Shown here piece by piece: positions 1-5,210 of a stretch of 7,932 nt of DNA. The position numbers and the translations under genes are program-made. This stretch comes from Ruminococcus sp. AF46-10NS. Lineage in GTDB: Bacteria > Bacillota > Clostridia > Lachnospirales > Lachnospiraceae. The notes below the pieces were generated by a model that had not been told where the DNA came from, ran no database searches, and saw only the letters and a program-made list of their open reading frames with translations. The DNA lies in contig NZ_QRNF01000072.1 of NCBI RefSeq assembly GCF_003474435.1, positions 1-7,932 of the forward strand, written 5' to 3'. How positions within the stretch are numbered: position 1 is the first letter of the stretch; each line of letters begins with the position of its first letter.

Positions 1-151
1 ACACACTGAATGACAATAAGAATCTTCGGGTTGAAATACAATGTAATTGTCAAAAACGTATGTTCAAATTGAGTATCTATAGTTTTCAGTAAGAAGAGTT
101 CAATAGTAAGTTCAAATATCCATGCAGATAGTAATATCATCAGAAAAAGTG

Positions 152-157
152 TATAAT
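152..157 (+). promoter_or_regulatory. Possible -10 box upstream of the first gene
   Basis: TATAAT at 152-157 is a perfect -10 hexamer about 70 bases before the 228 start. No convincing TTGACA-like -35 box lies 16-18 bases upstream, so this is only a candidate promoter. The rest of 1-227 is AT-rich and shows no clear gene apart from a possible 10-codon upstream ORF at 175-207, preceded by AAGGAAAG. Confidence 0.3.
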
Positions 158-227
158 TACAAGGAAAGAATTCGATGAAAAAATTTATCTATGCAAAAAA
201 GTATTGATGGATTGAGAGGGGATCAGT

Positions 228-1367
228 ATGAGGGTTGACAAAACTTGCAAAACTTGTGGATTTGACTCTAATGGTGTGTGTGGTATGTATAGCACATGTA
301 AGGAAGACGAAGAGTGCGATGACTGGGAAGCTTCTTTGGAGTATTATACGGAGATTACGAAAAAAGCACCTTGGTATATTAAGGGACCTTATGATAGATG
401 TAAAATAAGTTATGAAAAATTTCTGGATCTTTTACAACAGGATGAACAGGGAGTCGATGTAGAAATAAATATTTATGATGCGATTGAAAAGGTCTATGAA
501 TTAAATTCAGTAGAATTAGCAGGGGTATTAGATGTGTCTATGGGAGTGCTGGGATATGCCAGCACACAAAAAACGATACCAAAGAGAAAAAGACAATTTT
601 CAAGCAGGCTGCATATTCCGGAAAGCTTCTTTGATAAGTTTTTATCTACACAACTGGATGCATTAAAGAAATGTAGAGAAGAATTTCGTGATTGTTATGG
701 GGACGAGCTGATAGAAAAATTTAAGCAAAACGGTTATGCTGCAATGGAAGCAAAGATAGAAAAACAAAATGCAGTCGATAAAATAAAAAATGAAAAGTAC
801 AGGGAAGAAAACCAGAACAGATATCAGTATAAGGAGAAGACAAAAATGTACCATGATCTATCTGATGATTACAAATCCAGGGACTATGTTATTGCGATAA
901 CCTTAAAAGAAGGCGATTATTATGGAAATATATTCTATGAATACAGCTCTGGAGGATATGGCTTGTCTGTGGACATAATGGAAGATATTTTGCAATTTAT
1001 TGAAAATCTGGATTGTGAAGAAATCAATGAGTTAAACGAGGAAGGTCTCTTAAATAATAATATAGCCTTGCAAGCAGACATAAATGGCAAGGATATTCAT
1101 TTTGAACTGAGAAATGATGCAGGGGAAAAGCTGGAAAAAACAATCCCGGAAGATGAACTGCAAAAATACATTGTTGGTTATGAAATGATCCGGTGCGATG
1201 GACGTGGAATGAAAAAGGAACGCAGAAAATGTGGTTCCTGCGAAAATTTTACACCGATAGAAGGCTGTGCAAAAGGAAACTGTTCTGTTAGAGGTGATAT
1301 CATTCAGAGAAGCAGAATTATATGTTCCCATGATTATGTGTTGAAAGCAGATAAAGTATTATGTTAA
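228..1367 (+). CDS. Unrecognised 379-aa protein with Cys clusters at both ends
   Basis: I do not recognise this family with certainty. The start at 228 is supported by GAGAGGGG about 7 bases upstream. Seen in the protein: an N-terminal Cys cluster (C7, C10, C18, C24, C30) and a C-terminal cluster (C335, C338, C347, C352, C366), both resembling zinc-knuckle arrangements. At about residues 90-140 there is a short helix-turn-helix-like stretch (ELAGVLDVSMGVLGYA) followed by a basic segment and RLHIPESFF. A long charged, probably coiled-coil segment runs over about 145-210, then a mixed alpha/beta acidic region. No signal peptide or membrane segment is visible. Putative metal binding and DNA contact are inferences from these motifs; an accessory or regulatory protein is the safest description. 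It is followed by 248 bases without a gene other than the riboswitch, and no clear terminator was found after its stop. Confidence 0.8.
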   Translation: MRVDKTCKTCGFDSNGVCGMYSTCKEDEECDDWEASLEYYTEITKKAPWYIKGPYDRCKISYEKFLDLLQQDEQGVDVEINIYDAIEKVYELNSVELAGVLDVSMGVLGYASTQKTIPKRKRQFSSRLHIPESFFDKFLSTQLDALKKCREEFRDCYGDELIEKFKQNGYAAMEAKIEKQNAVDKIKNEKYREENQNRYQYKEKTKMYHDLSDDYKSRDYVIAITLKEGDYYGNIFYEYSSGGYGLSVDIMEDILQFIENLDCEEINELNEEGLLNNNIALQADINGKDIHFELRNDAGEKLEKTIPEDELQKYIVGYEMIRCDGRGMKKERRKCGSCENFTPIEGCAKGNCSVRGDIIQRSRIICSHDYVLKADKVLC

Positions 1368-1489
1368 AATCGTCTCGTACTATCAATGGAAAAGATGATT
1401 GTATAGATTTACTATAGGAATTAGAATATATAAATTGTAAGGATATATTGTGTGATATTGCACTTTATATGATAAAAACAAGATAAAAA

Positions 1490-1609
1490 CGCAATGCATA
1501 TTTTTAAGATATGCTAGAGCTGGTAGGTAGCCCAGCCGTCCTATGTAAATAGGGTAAGTAACCTGCCCCTCCGGGTTGTCCATTCTTTGTTCAATTCATT
1601 TTAGGAGGG
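1490..1609 (+). promoter_or_regulatory. yjdF-class riboswitch (azaaromatic-sensing leader)
   Basis: This structured leader lies directly before a yjdF gene. Visible hairpins in order are GCATAT/ATATGC (1496-1501 with 1509-1514), GCTGG/CCAGC (1519-1523 with 1532-1536), CCTAT/ATAGG closed by a GTAA loop (1540-1544 with 1549-1553) and AACC/GGTT (1560-1563 with 1574-1577). CCCTCC at 1567-1572 is exactly complementary to GGAGGG at 1604-1609, the yjdF Shine-Dalgarno, which suggests translational control by sequestering it. Established knowledge: the yjdF motif RNA occurs upstream of yjdF in Firmicutes and binds diverse azaaromatic compounds. The assignment rests on gene context plus the overall look of the conserved core; a covariance-model search would settle it. 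Confidence 0.8.
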
Positions 1610-1615
1610 ATTTTT

Positions 1616-2032
1616 ATGGACAAAACAAATGGAAAACTGACGGTATATTTTGAAGAACCATTTTGGGTAGGCGTATTTGAGCGTATTGAGGATGGTAAAT
1701 TATCTGTAGCGAAGGTAATATTTGGTGCAGAACCAAAAGATTACGAAGTGCAGGAATATATTCAACAATACTATTTCAGTTTGAAATTCAGTCCGGCTGT
1801 TGAAACTGTTGTAAAGGATATAAAAAGAAATCCGAAACGGATGCATCGAGAAGTAAAAAAGCAGACAATAAGAACAGGTATTGGCACAAAATCGCAGCAA
1901 GCATTGAAATTACAGCAGGAACATAACCAACAGGAGCGTAAAGAGAGAAATCGCAAGAAAAAAGAGGCGAAAGAACAGCGAATGTTTGAATTGAAACAGC
2001 AAAAGAAAAGAGAAAAGCATAAGGGGCATTAA
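1616..2032 (+). CDS. yjdF: YjdF family protein (DUF2992)
   Basis: This 138-aa protein matches what I know of the YjdF/DUF2992 family: an N-terminal beta-rich part beginning with LTVYFEEPFWVGVFER, then KVIFGAEPKDYEVQEY, then a very Lys/Arg/Gln-rich C-terminal helix (from about residue 80). The length is normal for the family. The biochemical role of YjdF is not established; its riboswitch links it to a response to toxic azaaromatic compounds. The start at 1616 has AGGAGGG six bases upstream, and that ribosome binding site can pair with CCCTCC inside the riboswitch. The gene is a single cistron ending in an inverted-repeat region beside the integrase gene, so it is either cargo of the element or the chromosomal neighbour at the insertion site. 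The window alone does not decide which. Confidence 0.88.
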   Translation: MDKTNGKLTVYFEEPFWVGVFERIEDGKLSVAKVIFGAEPKDYEVQEYIQQYYFSLKFSPAVETVVKDIKRNPKRMHREVKKQTIRTGIGTKSQQALKLQQEHNQQERKERNRKKKEAKEQRMFELKQQKKREKHKGH

Positions 2033-2116
2033 AAGCCTCTTGGGCTTTAGCCCAAATCGGAATTTGTGGAGAGATTTCCTGAGTTTTCCTTATTTTACAG
2101 GCTTTTTAGCCCCTTA
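2020..2116 (+). repeat. Long inverted repeat enclosing a hairpin after yjdF
   Basis: The left arm, TAAGGGGCATTAAAAGCCT at 2020-2038, overlaps the yjdF stop codon. It is almost the reverse complement of AGGCTTTTTAGCCCCTTA at 2099-2116. Between them is a perfect small hairpin, TTGGGC-TTTA-GCCCAA (2040-2055). A second option, AAAGCC (2032-2037) with GGCTTT (2043-2048), competes with it. No clean T-tract follows, so terminator function is possible but unproven. The location at the edge of the integrase module also fits a recombination or arm-binding region. Confidence 0.6.
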
Positions 2117-2186
2117 GATAGTGAAATGATATGTATTTTCCCTTATTTTTACCCTTGTGAGGAATCCGCAAGGGAAATAAGGGAAA
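2084..2186. other. Candidate integrase attachment/arm-site region
   Basis: A related motif occurs three times just beyond the 3' end of int: TTTTCCTTATTTTAC at 2084-2098, TTTTCCCTTATTTTTAC at 2136-2152, and inverted as AGGGAAATAAGGGAAA at 2171-2186. Tyrosine integrase genes in integrative elements usually lie beside one attachment site, often with such repeats. No matching second att copy is present inside the window, so the exact core cannot be fixed. Confidence 0.35.
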
Positions 2187-2187
2187 T
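2136..2187. terminator. Probable bidirectional terminator between yjdF and int
   Basis: The left arm starts TTTTCCCTTATTT and ends CCCTTG (2136-2157). It pairs with CAAGGGAAATAAGGGAAA (2169-2186), leaving a TTA bulge and an 11-base loop. The + strand continues TTTTTATTT and the minus strand also has T-rich sequence past the stem, so it could end both the rightward yjdF transcript and the leftward repressor-int transcript. The same bases contain repeats that could serve the integrase, so the two roles may overlap. Confidence 0.6.
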
Positions 2188-2193
2188 TTTTAT

Positions 2194-3489
2194 TTAAGCG
2201 TTGCTCGCTACTTTATCAAGAAGTCTTGCGGAATCCCGCTTTGCTTTTCTTGTTGAGTGAGCGTAAATGTTCATTGTGGTACTGACATCGGAATGTCCTA
2301 ACAGTTCCTGTACATCTTTCGGAGCAGCTCCATTCGAGAGCAGGTTGCTGGTGTAGGTATGTCGTAACTGGTGAAAGTGAAAATCTTCAAATCCTTCCAG
2401 CTTTTTTGATACTGACCTGCAAGCAATGCCGAGTGTACTCGGCAGTTCCAGACTGCCATCCGGTCTGAGGCAGACAAAGGATATTTCTTTATAATCTGCC
2501 GGGACTTCCTGTGTTCCGTCAAGGTGATAGTATTCATAATACACCCTGTTTTTCACATGCACCTCTTTGTAGTAGTTGCGGTGGTAAAGTTCCCCGTACT
2601 GCATCCGGCTTTTCAGTTGTTCCCGTCTTGCTGCTTTCAATATTTCAGTCAGCGTATCTCCAAAATCAACAATCCTTACTTTCTTTCGCTTGGTCGTTCC
2701 AATCACATTTTTATGCTTTGCACCGTCGTAACGGATACTTCTTTTAATGGTCAGGCATTGATCTTCAAGGTTGATGTCCTGCCATGTAAGACCACAGGTT
2801 TCACCGATGCGAAGTCCTGCATAATATGCAATCTGAATCGGCAGGATCGCAGGTGGATTTTTCTTTTCCAGATACTTGATAAGTCGCTCATAATCCTCAT
2901 GTGAAATCGGCTGTGTGCCATCTTCGACTTCATCATCGGAAAAGAGGTCAACTTCCTCTGCCTGTTTTTTCAGCTTAATATACTGCATCGGATTGAAACT
3001 GATTAACTGTTTTGGAAATACTGCAAAACGGAATGACTGCTGCAACACTGCGGAAAAAGAATGGATATAATCTTTACTGTATCCTTTTCTCACTTTTCCG
3101 TCTGGAAATTCGCCACCGAATGTAAGCAGATCAAGAAATGCCTGTAAATGTTCGGCAGTAACTGTTTTCAGTTTACGGTCTGCAATCGGGTGTTTCTTAG
3201 TGCAACGGATTGCACTGAGATAATTTTCCACTGTGCCATTACTGAGTGTTCCGGTTTTCAGTTCTTCTTCTGCCCACATGTCCAGAAGTTCACCTACGGT
3301 AAGGTTATCTGCTTTTGCAACAAATTTCTTATCTTCGTAATCTTCCAGTGCCTTGCGGAGAAGTTTTTCTGTCTCACTTTTGCTTTCGGTTCCGGCATAT
3401 TCTTTCTGAACCATTTTGCCGCTTGCGTCCTCTACATAGAAGCGGTAGTACCATTTCTTTCCTTTCTTTCTAACAGATCCTTTTGCCAT
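2194..3489 (-). CDS. int: Tyrosine recombinase / site-specific integrase
   Basis: This 431-aa integrase probably catalyses insertion and, with Xis, excision of the element. Domains in order: an N-terminal arm-DNA-binding region (about 1-60, with GSVRKKGKKWYYRFYVE), a SAM-like core-binding domain (about 62-175) and the catalytic domain (about 195-425). Visible catalytic residues are R227 in YAGLRIGE, a Lys in TTKRKK (about 267), H373 and R376 in HFHQLRH, H399 in LLGHSD and the nucleophile Y409 in NIYAH. The set is complete, so the enzyme looks intact. The ATG at 3489 is preferred because AAGGAG lies ten bases upstream (3500-3505); a TTG at 3519 would put that site inside the gene. It follows the repressor gene by 86 bases on the same strand with no obvious terminator between, so co-transcription is likely. 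The family resembles integrases of Tn916-like and other clostridial elements. Confidence 0.95.
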   Translation of the reverse strand: MAKGSVRKKGKKWYYRFYVEDASGKMVQKEYAGTESKSETEKLLRKALEDYEDKKFVAKADNLTVGELLDMWAEEELKTGTLSNGTVENYLSAIRCTKKHPIADRKLKTVTAEHLQAFLDLLTFGGEFPDGKVRKGYSKDYIHSFSAVLQQSFRFAVFPKQLISFNPMQYIKLKKQAEEVDLFSDDEVEDGTQPISHEDYERLIKYLEKKNPPAILPIQIAYYAGLRIGETCGLTWQDINLEDQCLTIKRSIRYDGAKHKNVIGTTKRKKVRIVDFGDTLTEILKAARREQLKSRMQYGELYHRNYYKEVHVKNRVYYEYYHLDGTQEVPADYKEISFVCLRPDGSLELPSTLGIACRSVSKKLEGFEDFHFHQLRHTYTSNLLSNGAAPKDVQELLGHSDVSTTMNIYAHSTRKAKRDSARLLDKVASNA

Positions 3490-3575
3490 AATCGTATGTC
3501 TCCTTTCGATATCAGACAATCGGAACTGCTGAAATGCTTCTTGCGTGTAAGTATATCATAACTCCGATTATCTTA

Positions 3576-4205
3576 CTATACCGATTCAGAATCCTCGTAC
3601 ATAACTTCGGATAAAAGATTTGCAAGCCGTTGTTCTGCTGTTTCCGGTTTCTTGGAATAGAGCCTTACAATATCTGCCATGTCATTCAATGCGTTGACAG
3701 TATGGGTGATCTCCCTGAGAAACATGATCTCGTTATATTCATCATTCGATTCAAACCCCATTACTTTTGCAATGTCCGCTTCTTTGGTATTGCCTTTGTA
3801 ATTCTTGCAGGCGAACTGGAACGAATCCAAAAACAGTTCATATTGTTTCAACATTAACAGCAGTAGGTCTTTGGAAAAAGCATCTTCTGTTTTCGTAAGG
3901 TCAAGAGGTAACTGTTTGAGAATATCCGTCATGGCATCACGAATCTGTAATTCTCTTTTATCCGTAATGTCGGTTTCATATTCGTCCGTTTCCCCTCTGA
4001 GCCATTCCACAGATACATGGAGAGCTTCTGAAAGACCTTCCAGCACCATTTTCTTTGTATTGTCAATCGTTCCGGCTTCATATCTCTGAATCGTAGATGC
4101 AGTCACACCCATCTTTTCAGCGATATAAGGCTGTGTCAGATTCAATTCTGTACGGCGCTGTTTTGCCCTGCTACCGATCAGCTTGCGTAATTCTTTATCT
4201 TTCAT
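3576..4205 (-). CDS. XRE-family repressor controlling the element
   Basis: This 209-aa protein has an N-terminal Cro/C1-type helix-turn-helix (about residues 6-68). Its core is LTQPYIAEKMGVTASTIQRYEAG at 23-45, followed by LHVSVEWLRG, typical of XRE regulators. The C-terminal half is helical and acidic, with no membrane segment and no visible Ser-Lys (S24) autopeptidase motif, so RecA-type self-cleavage is not expected. The ATG at 4205 is chosen because AAGGAGG sits nine bases upstream (4215-4221); longer in-frame extensions run back through the promoter. It is divergent from xis. Two ATTGCA-type palindromes lie in the shared control region, one on its own -35 box, suggesting autorepression and repression of xis-mob. 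The inducing signal is unknown, and no ImmA-like protease gene is in the window. Confidence 0.9.
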   Translation of the reverse strand: MKDKELRKLIGSRAKQRRTELNLTQPYIAEKMGVTASTIQRYEAGTIDNTKKMVLEGLSEALHVSVEWLRGETDEYETDITDKRELQIRDAMTDILKQLPLDLTKTEDAFSKDLLLLMLKQYELFLDSFQFACKNYKGNTKEADIAKVMGFESNDEYNEIMFLREITHTVNALNDMADIVRLYSKKPETAEQRLANLLSEVMYEDSESV

Positions 4206-4236
4206 GCTGATGTGCCTCCTTTTTCGGTATGTCATT

Positions 4237-4265
4237 ACTATACCACATAACAAACAATATTGCAA
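4237..4265 (-). promoter_or_regulatory. Leftward promoter of repressor-int transcript
   Basis: Read on the minus strand, -35 TTGCAA (4260-4265) and -10 TATAGT (4237-4242) are separated by 17 bases, with transcription expected to start near 4230. The -35 box lies inside the palindrome at 4259-4273, so binding there should block this promoter. Confidence 0.65.
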
Positions 4266-4273
4266 TATGCAAT
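4259..4273. promoter_or_regulatory. Operator 1, ATTGCA-N3-TGCAAT
   Basis: ATTGCAATATGCAAT is a perfect 6+6 inverted repeat around ATA and overlaps the -35 box of the leftward promoter. The same half-site recurs in the palindrome at 4346-4364, so the two are likely bound by one dimeric regulator, most simply the neighbouring XRE protein. Confidence 0.65.
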
Positions 4274-4303
4274 TAAACAATAAACAATATAATTTCGTAA
4301 TGC

Positions 4304-4332
4304 TTGACAAGATGATATAAACACGCTATACT
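4304..4332 (+). promoter_or_regulatory. Rightward promoter of xis-mob operon
   Basis: This is a near-consensus sigma-A promoter: TTGACA at 4304-4309, a 17-base spacer, and TATACT at 4327-4332. Transcription should start near 4339, just before the palindrome at 4346-4364. It is the strongest rightward promoter I see and probably drives xis, and by read-through the mobilization genes. Confidence 0.85.
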
Positions 4333-4345
4333 GACAGCACAAAAG

Positions 4346-4364
4346 AAATTGCATAATGCAATTT
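4346..4364. promoter_or_regulatory. Operator 2, 19-base perfect palindrome
   Basis: AAATTGCAT-A-ATGCAATTT is a perfect 9+9 inverted repeat around one base. It lies just after the predicted xis start site and just before the xis ribosome binding site. It shares the ATTGCA half-site with operator 1. A bound repressor would block initiation or early elongation from the xis promoter. Confidence 0.7.
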
Positions 4365-4380
4365 ATAAGGAGGTGGTCAC

Positions 4381-4611
4381 ATGACGCAAAGAAAGATTGC
4401 CTTATCTATTGAGGAAGCTGCGGATTATACGGGAATCGGCAGGAACACCCTGAGAAAACTGGTGGAGTGGAAGAAACTTCCGGTATTAAAGGTCGGGAGG
4501 AAAGTCCTGATTAAAACGGATATGCTGGAACTTTTCATGGAAGCCAATGAGGGCAGGGACTTAAGGGATAAAGGAAATGTGAAAGCCGTCACAAGAAACG
4601 GTTCCACTTAA
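4381..4611 (+). CDS. xis: Excisionase-like small winged-HTH protein
   Basis: This 76-aa basic protein has the MerR-like helix-turn-helix fold used by excisionases of Tn916-type elements: SIEEAADYTGIGRNTLRKLV (about residues 9-28) then a wing, LPVLKVGRKVLIKTDMLELF (about 33-52). The length fits the family. AAGGAGGT lies six bases before the ATG. The role inferred from fold and context is to bend attachment-site DNA and bias the integrase toward excision. It stands first in the rightward operon behind a strong promoter flanked by repressor operators, so excision and mobilization genes would be switched on together. Such HTH proteins can also be transcriptional regulators, so the excisionase name is probable but not proven. 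Confidence 0.85.
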   Translation: MTQRKIALSIEEAADYTGIGRNTLRKLVEWKKLPVLKVGRKVLIKTDMLELFMEANEGRDLRDKGNVKAVTRNGST

Positions 4612-4636
4612 AAAGGCGGTTCCCGAAGAAACCGCC
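4610..4636 (-). terminator. Leftward intrinsic terminator with UUCG tetraloop
   Basis: On the minus strand GGCGGTTTC-TTCG-GGAACCGCC is followed by TTTTT, a textbook intrinsic terminator. Read rightward the same stem is followed by AAAGGTTTT and lacks the stable tetraloop, so it should be weak for the xis-mob transcript. It would also stop leftward transcription from entering xis and the control region. Confidence 0.8.
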
Positions 4637-4676
4637 AAAGGTTTTATCAGACCGAAGCCATGATATACCTACACGC
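4610..4676 (-). ncRNA. Predicted leftward small antisense RNA in the xis-mob leader
   Basis: A complete transcription unit of about 67 bases can be read on the minus strand. An extended -10 promoter at 4683-4712 predicts a start near 4676. The transcript ends in a 9-bp GC-rich stem (4615-4636, one G-U pair) capped by a C(UUCG)G tetraloop and followed by five U (4614-4610). The UUCG loop and U-tract exist only in this orientation. The RNA would be fully complementary to the rightward mRNA between the xis stop and the accessory gene. A four-codon ORF (Met-Ala-Ser-Val) is present but is probably incidental. I recognise no known RNA family; a role in restraining mob expression, like FinP or plasmid antisense RNAs, is inference. 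Confidence 0.55.
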
Positions 4677-4704
4677 AAGCAGATTATACCATGTACTTCG
4701 TCTG
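4648..4704. repeat. Inverted repeat in the xis-mob intergenic region
   Basis: CAGACCGAAG (4648-4657) pairs with CTTCGTCTG (4696-4704) over nine pairs with one bulged base, leaving a loop of about 38 bases. It spans the leftward -10 box and predicted start site, so it could be a regulator binding site or mRNA leader structure. No function can be assigned. Confidence 0.4.
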
Positions 4705-4712
4705 ACAGACAA
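4683..4712 (-). promoter_or_regulatory. Leftward extended -10 promoter
   Basis: On the minus strand TTGTCT (4707-4712) is followed after 18 bases by TATAAT (4683-4688), preceded by TGG to form an extended -10 element. It points at the terminator 50-70 bases downstream, so its product should be a short RNA rather than an mRNA. Confidence 0.65.
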
Positions 4713-4757
4713 CAGGAAACTTATGTTTGGTAGAAAAAAGAAAGGACGATGATATTT

Positions 4758-5072
4758 ATGGCAAGATCAACAAAGAGTTATGAGGAGCGTCTGCTCCAGT
4801 TGGAAAAAAGAGAACAGGAAAGCCTTGAAAAAGCGAAACAGTACGCAGCACAGAAACGGGAACTGAAGAAACGTCAGAAAGATGTGGAAACAAAAAAACG
4901 AACCCACAGGCTCTGTCAGATTGGCGGTGCGGTGGAATCAGTGATTGGTTCTGCGATTGAGGAAGAAGATATTCCGAAGCTGGTCGGCTTCTTAAAAAGG
5001 CAGGAAGCAAATGGGAAATTCTTCTCAAAGGCAATGCAAAAAGAGCCAGTTGCGAATACGGAGGAAGTGTAA
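4758..5072 (+). CDS. Small relaxosome accessory protein, TraD/DUF3847-like
   Basis: This is a 104-aa highly charged protein. Residues about 7-46 form a Lys/Glu/Gln-rich helix of coiled-coil type, followed by KKRTHRLCQIGGAVESV (46-62). That stretch resembles the basic RT-x-RL-x-x-x-GG signature of small TraD-like and DUF3847 proteins encoded beside MOBQ relaxases. The family label is from memory of that signature. The ATG at 4758 is preferred over 4749 because AAAGGA (4741-4746) is 11 bases away rather than two. The gene lies between xis and oriT, and its stop overlaps the start of a small ORF (TAATG). The inferred job is to bind oriT or assist the relaxase, in the position MobC-type proteins often occupy. 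No membrane segment or catalytic motif is seen. Confidence 0.75.
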   Translation: MARSTKSYEERLLQLEKREQESLEKAKQYAAQKRELKKRQKDVETKKRTHRLCQIGGAVESVIGSAIEEEDIPKLVGFLKRQEANGKFFSKAMQKEPVANTEEV

Positions 5073-5188
5073 TGCCGGAGGGAGTGGAGTTTCCATTCCC
5101 TTCATTGCTTTTTTATGAAGGGCGCACTTATGGACAACCAGAGGTCGTCCGTATAAGTTTGCCACAGGTGGCAACCGGTCTGCGCTAA
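5072..5188 (+). CDS. Candidate 38-codon ORF running through oriT
   Basis: The ATG overlaps the previous stop codon (TAATG) and has GGAGGAA starting 12 bases upstream, so translational coupling is plausible. The product would begin MPEGVEFPFPSLLFYEG and end at TAA 5186-5188; I recognise no family. It reads straight across the oriT core and hairpin, so base conservation there may reflect oriT rather than protein function. It is in the same frame as the relaxase, and after its stop that frame stays open to the relaxase start. Confidence 0.4.
   Translation: MPEGVEFPFPSLLFYEGRTYGQPEVVRISLPQVATGLR
5119..5150 (-). other. oriT: Origin of transfer (oriT), IncQ/MOBQ type
   Basis: The minus strand carries TAAGTGCGCCCT (complement of 5119-5130), identical to the conserved nick-region core of IncQ/RSF1010-type (MOBQ) origins. 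Immediately 5' of it on that strand is an 8-bp hairpin with a three-base loop, GGACGACC-TCT-GGTTGTCC (5150 to 5132), as in RSF1010, where an inverted repeat precedes the nick region. The hairpin contains one G-T pair that becomes an A-C mismatch on the other strand, which agrees with the minus strand being recognised. By analogy the nick falls between G and CCCT (5123/5122), so the xis-int side would enter first and the relaxase gene last. A MOBQ relaxase gene starts 250 bases away. Confidence 0.88.
5159..5174. repeat. Hairpin beside oriT
   Basis: TTGCCA-CAGG-TGGCAA is a perfect 6-bp inverted repeat directly next to the oriT hairpin. It may bind an accessory protein or help termination of transfer, but nothing in the window shows which. 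Confidence 0.5.
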
Positions 5189-5210
5189 CGCTTGCCGGGC
5201 TCGTTCCGTC

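Noticed and set aside
1383..1583. Leftward 66-codon ORF across the yjdF leader
   Set aside because: It lies over the structured riboswitch and has no supporting start signal.
2161..2200. tRNA-gene attachment site beside int
   Set aside because: No tRNA cloverleaf or T-loop sequence can be found next to the integrase 3' end.
2511..2904. Rightward ORFs inside int
   Set aside because: They are complements of the integrase codons, lack ribosome binding sites and look like low-complexity shadow translations.
3490..3519. Ten-residue N-terminal extension of the integrase from TTG 3519
   Set aside because: The ribosome binding site for ATG 3489 would lie inside the extension, and integrases of this type begin MAKGS-like.
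4206..4310. 35-residue N-terminal extension of the repressor
   Set aside because: It would be translated from the promoter and operator region, while ATG 4205 has AAGGAGG at ideal spacing.
4615..4636. Rightward terminator after xis
   Set aside because: In the + direction the stem lacks a T-tract and the UUCG loop, so it fits a leftward terminator much better. Read-through into the mob genes is expected.
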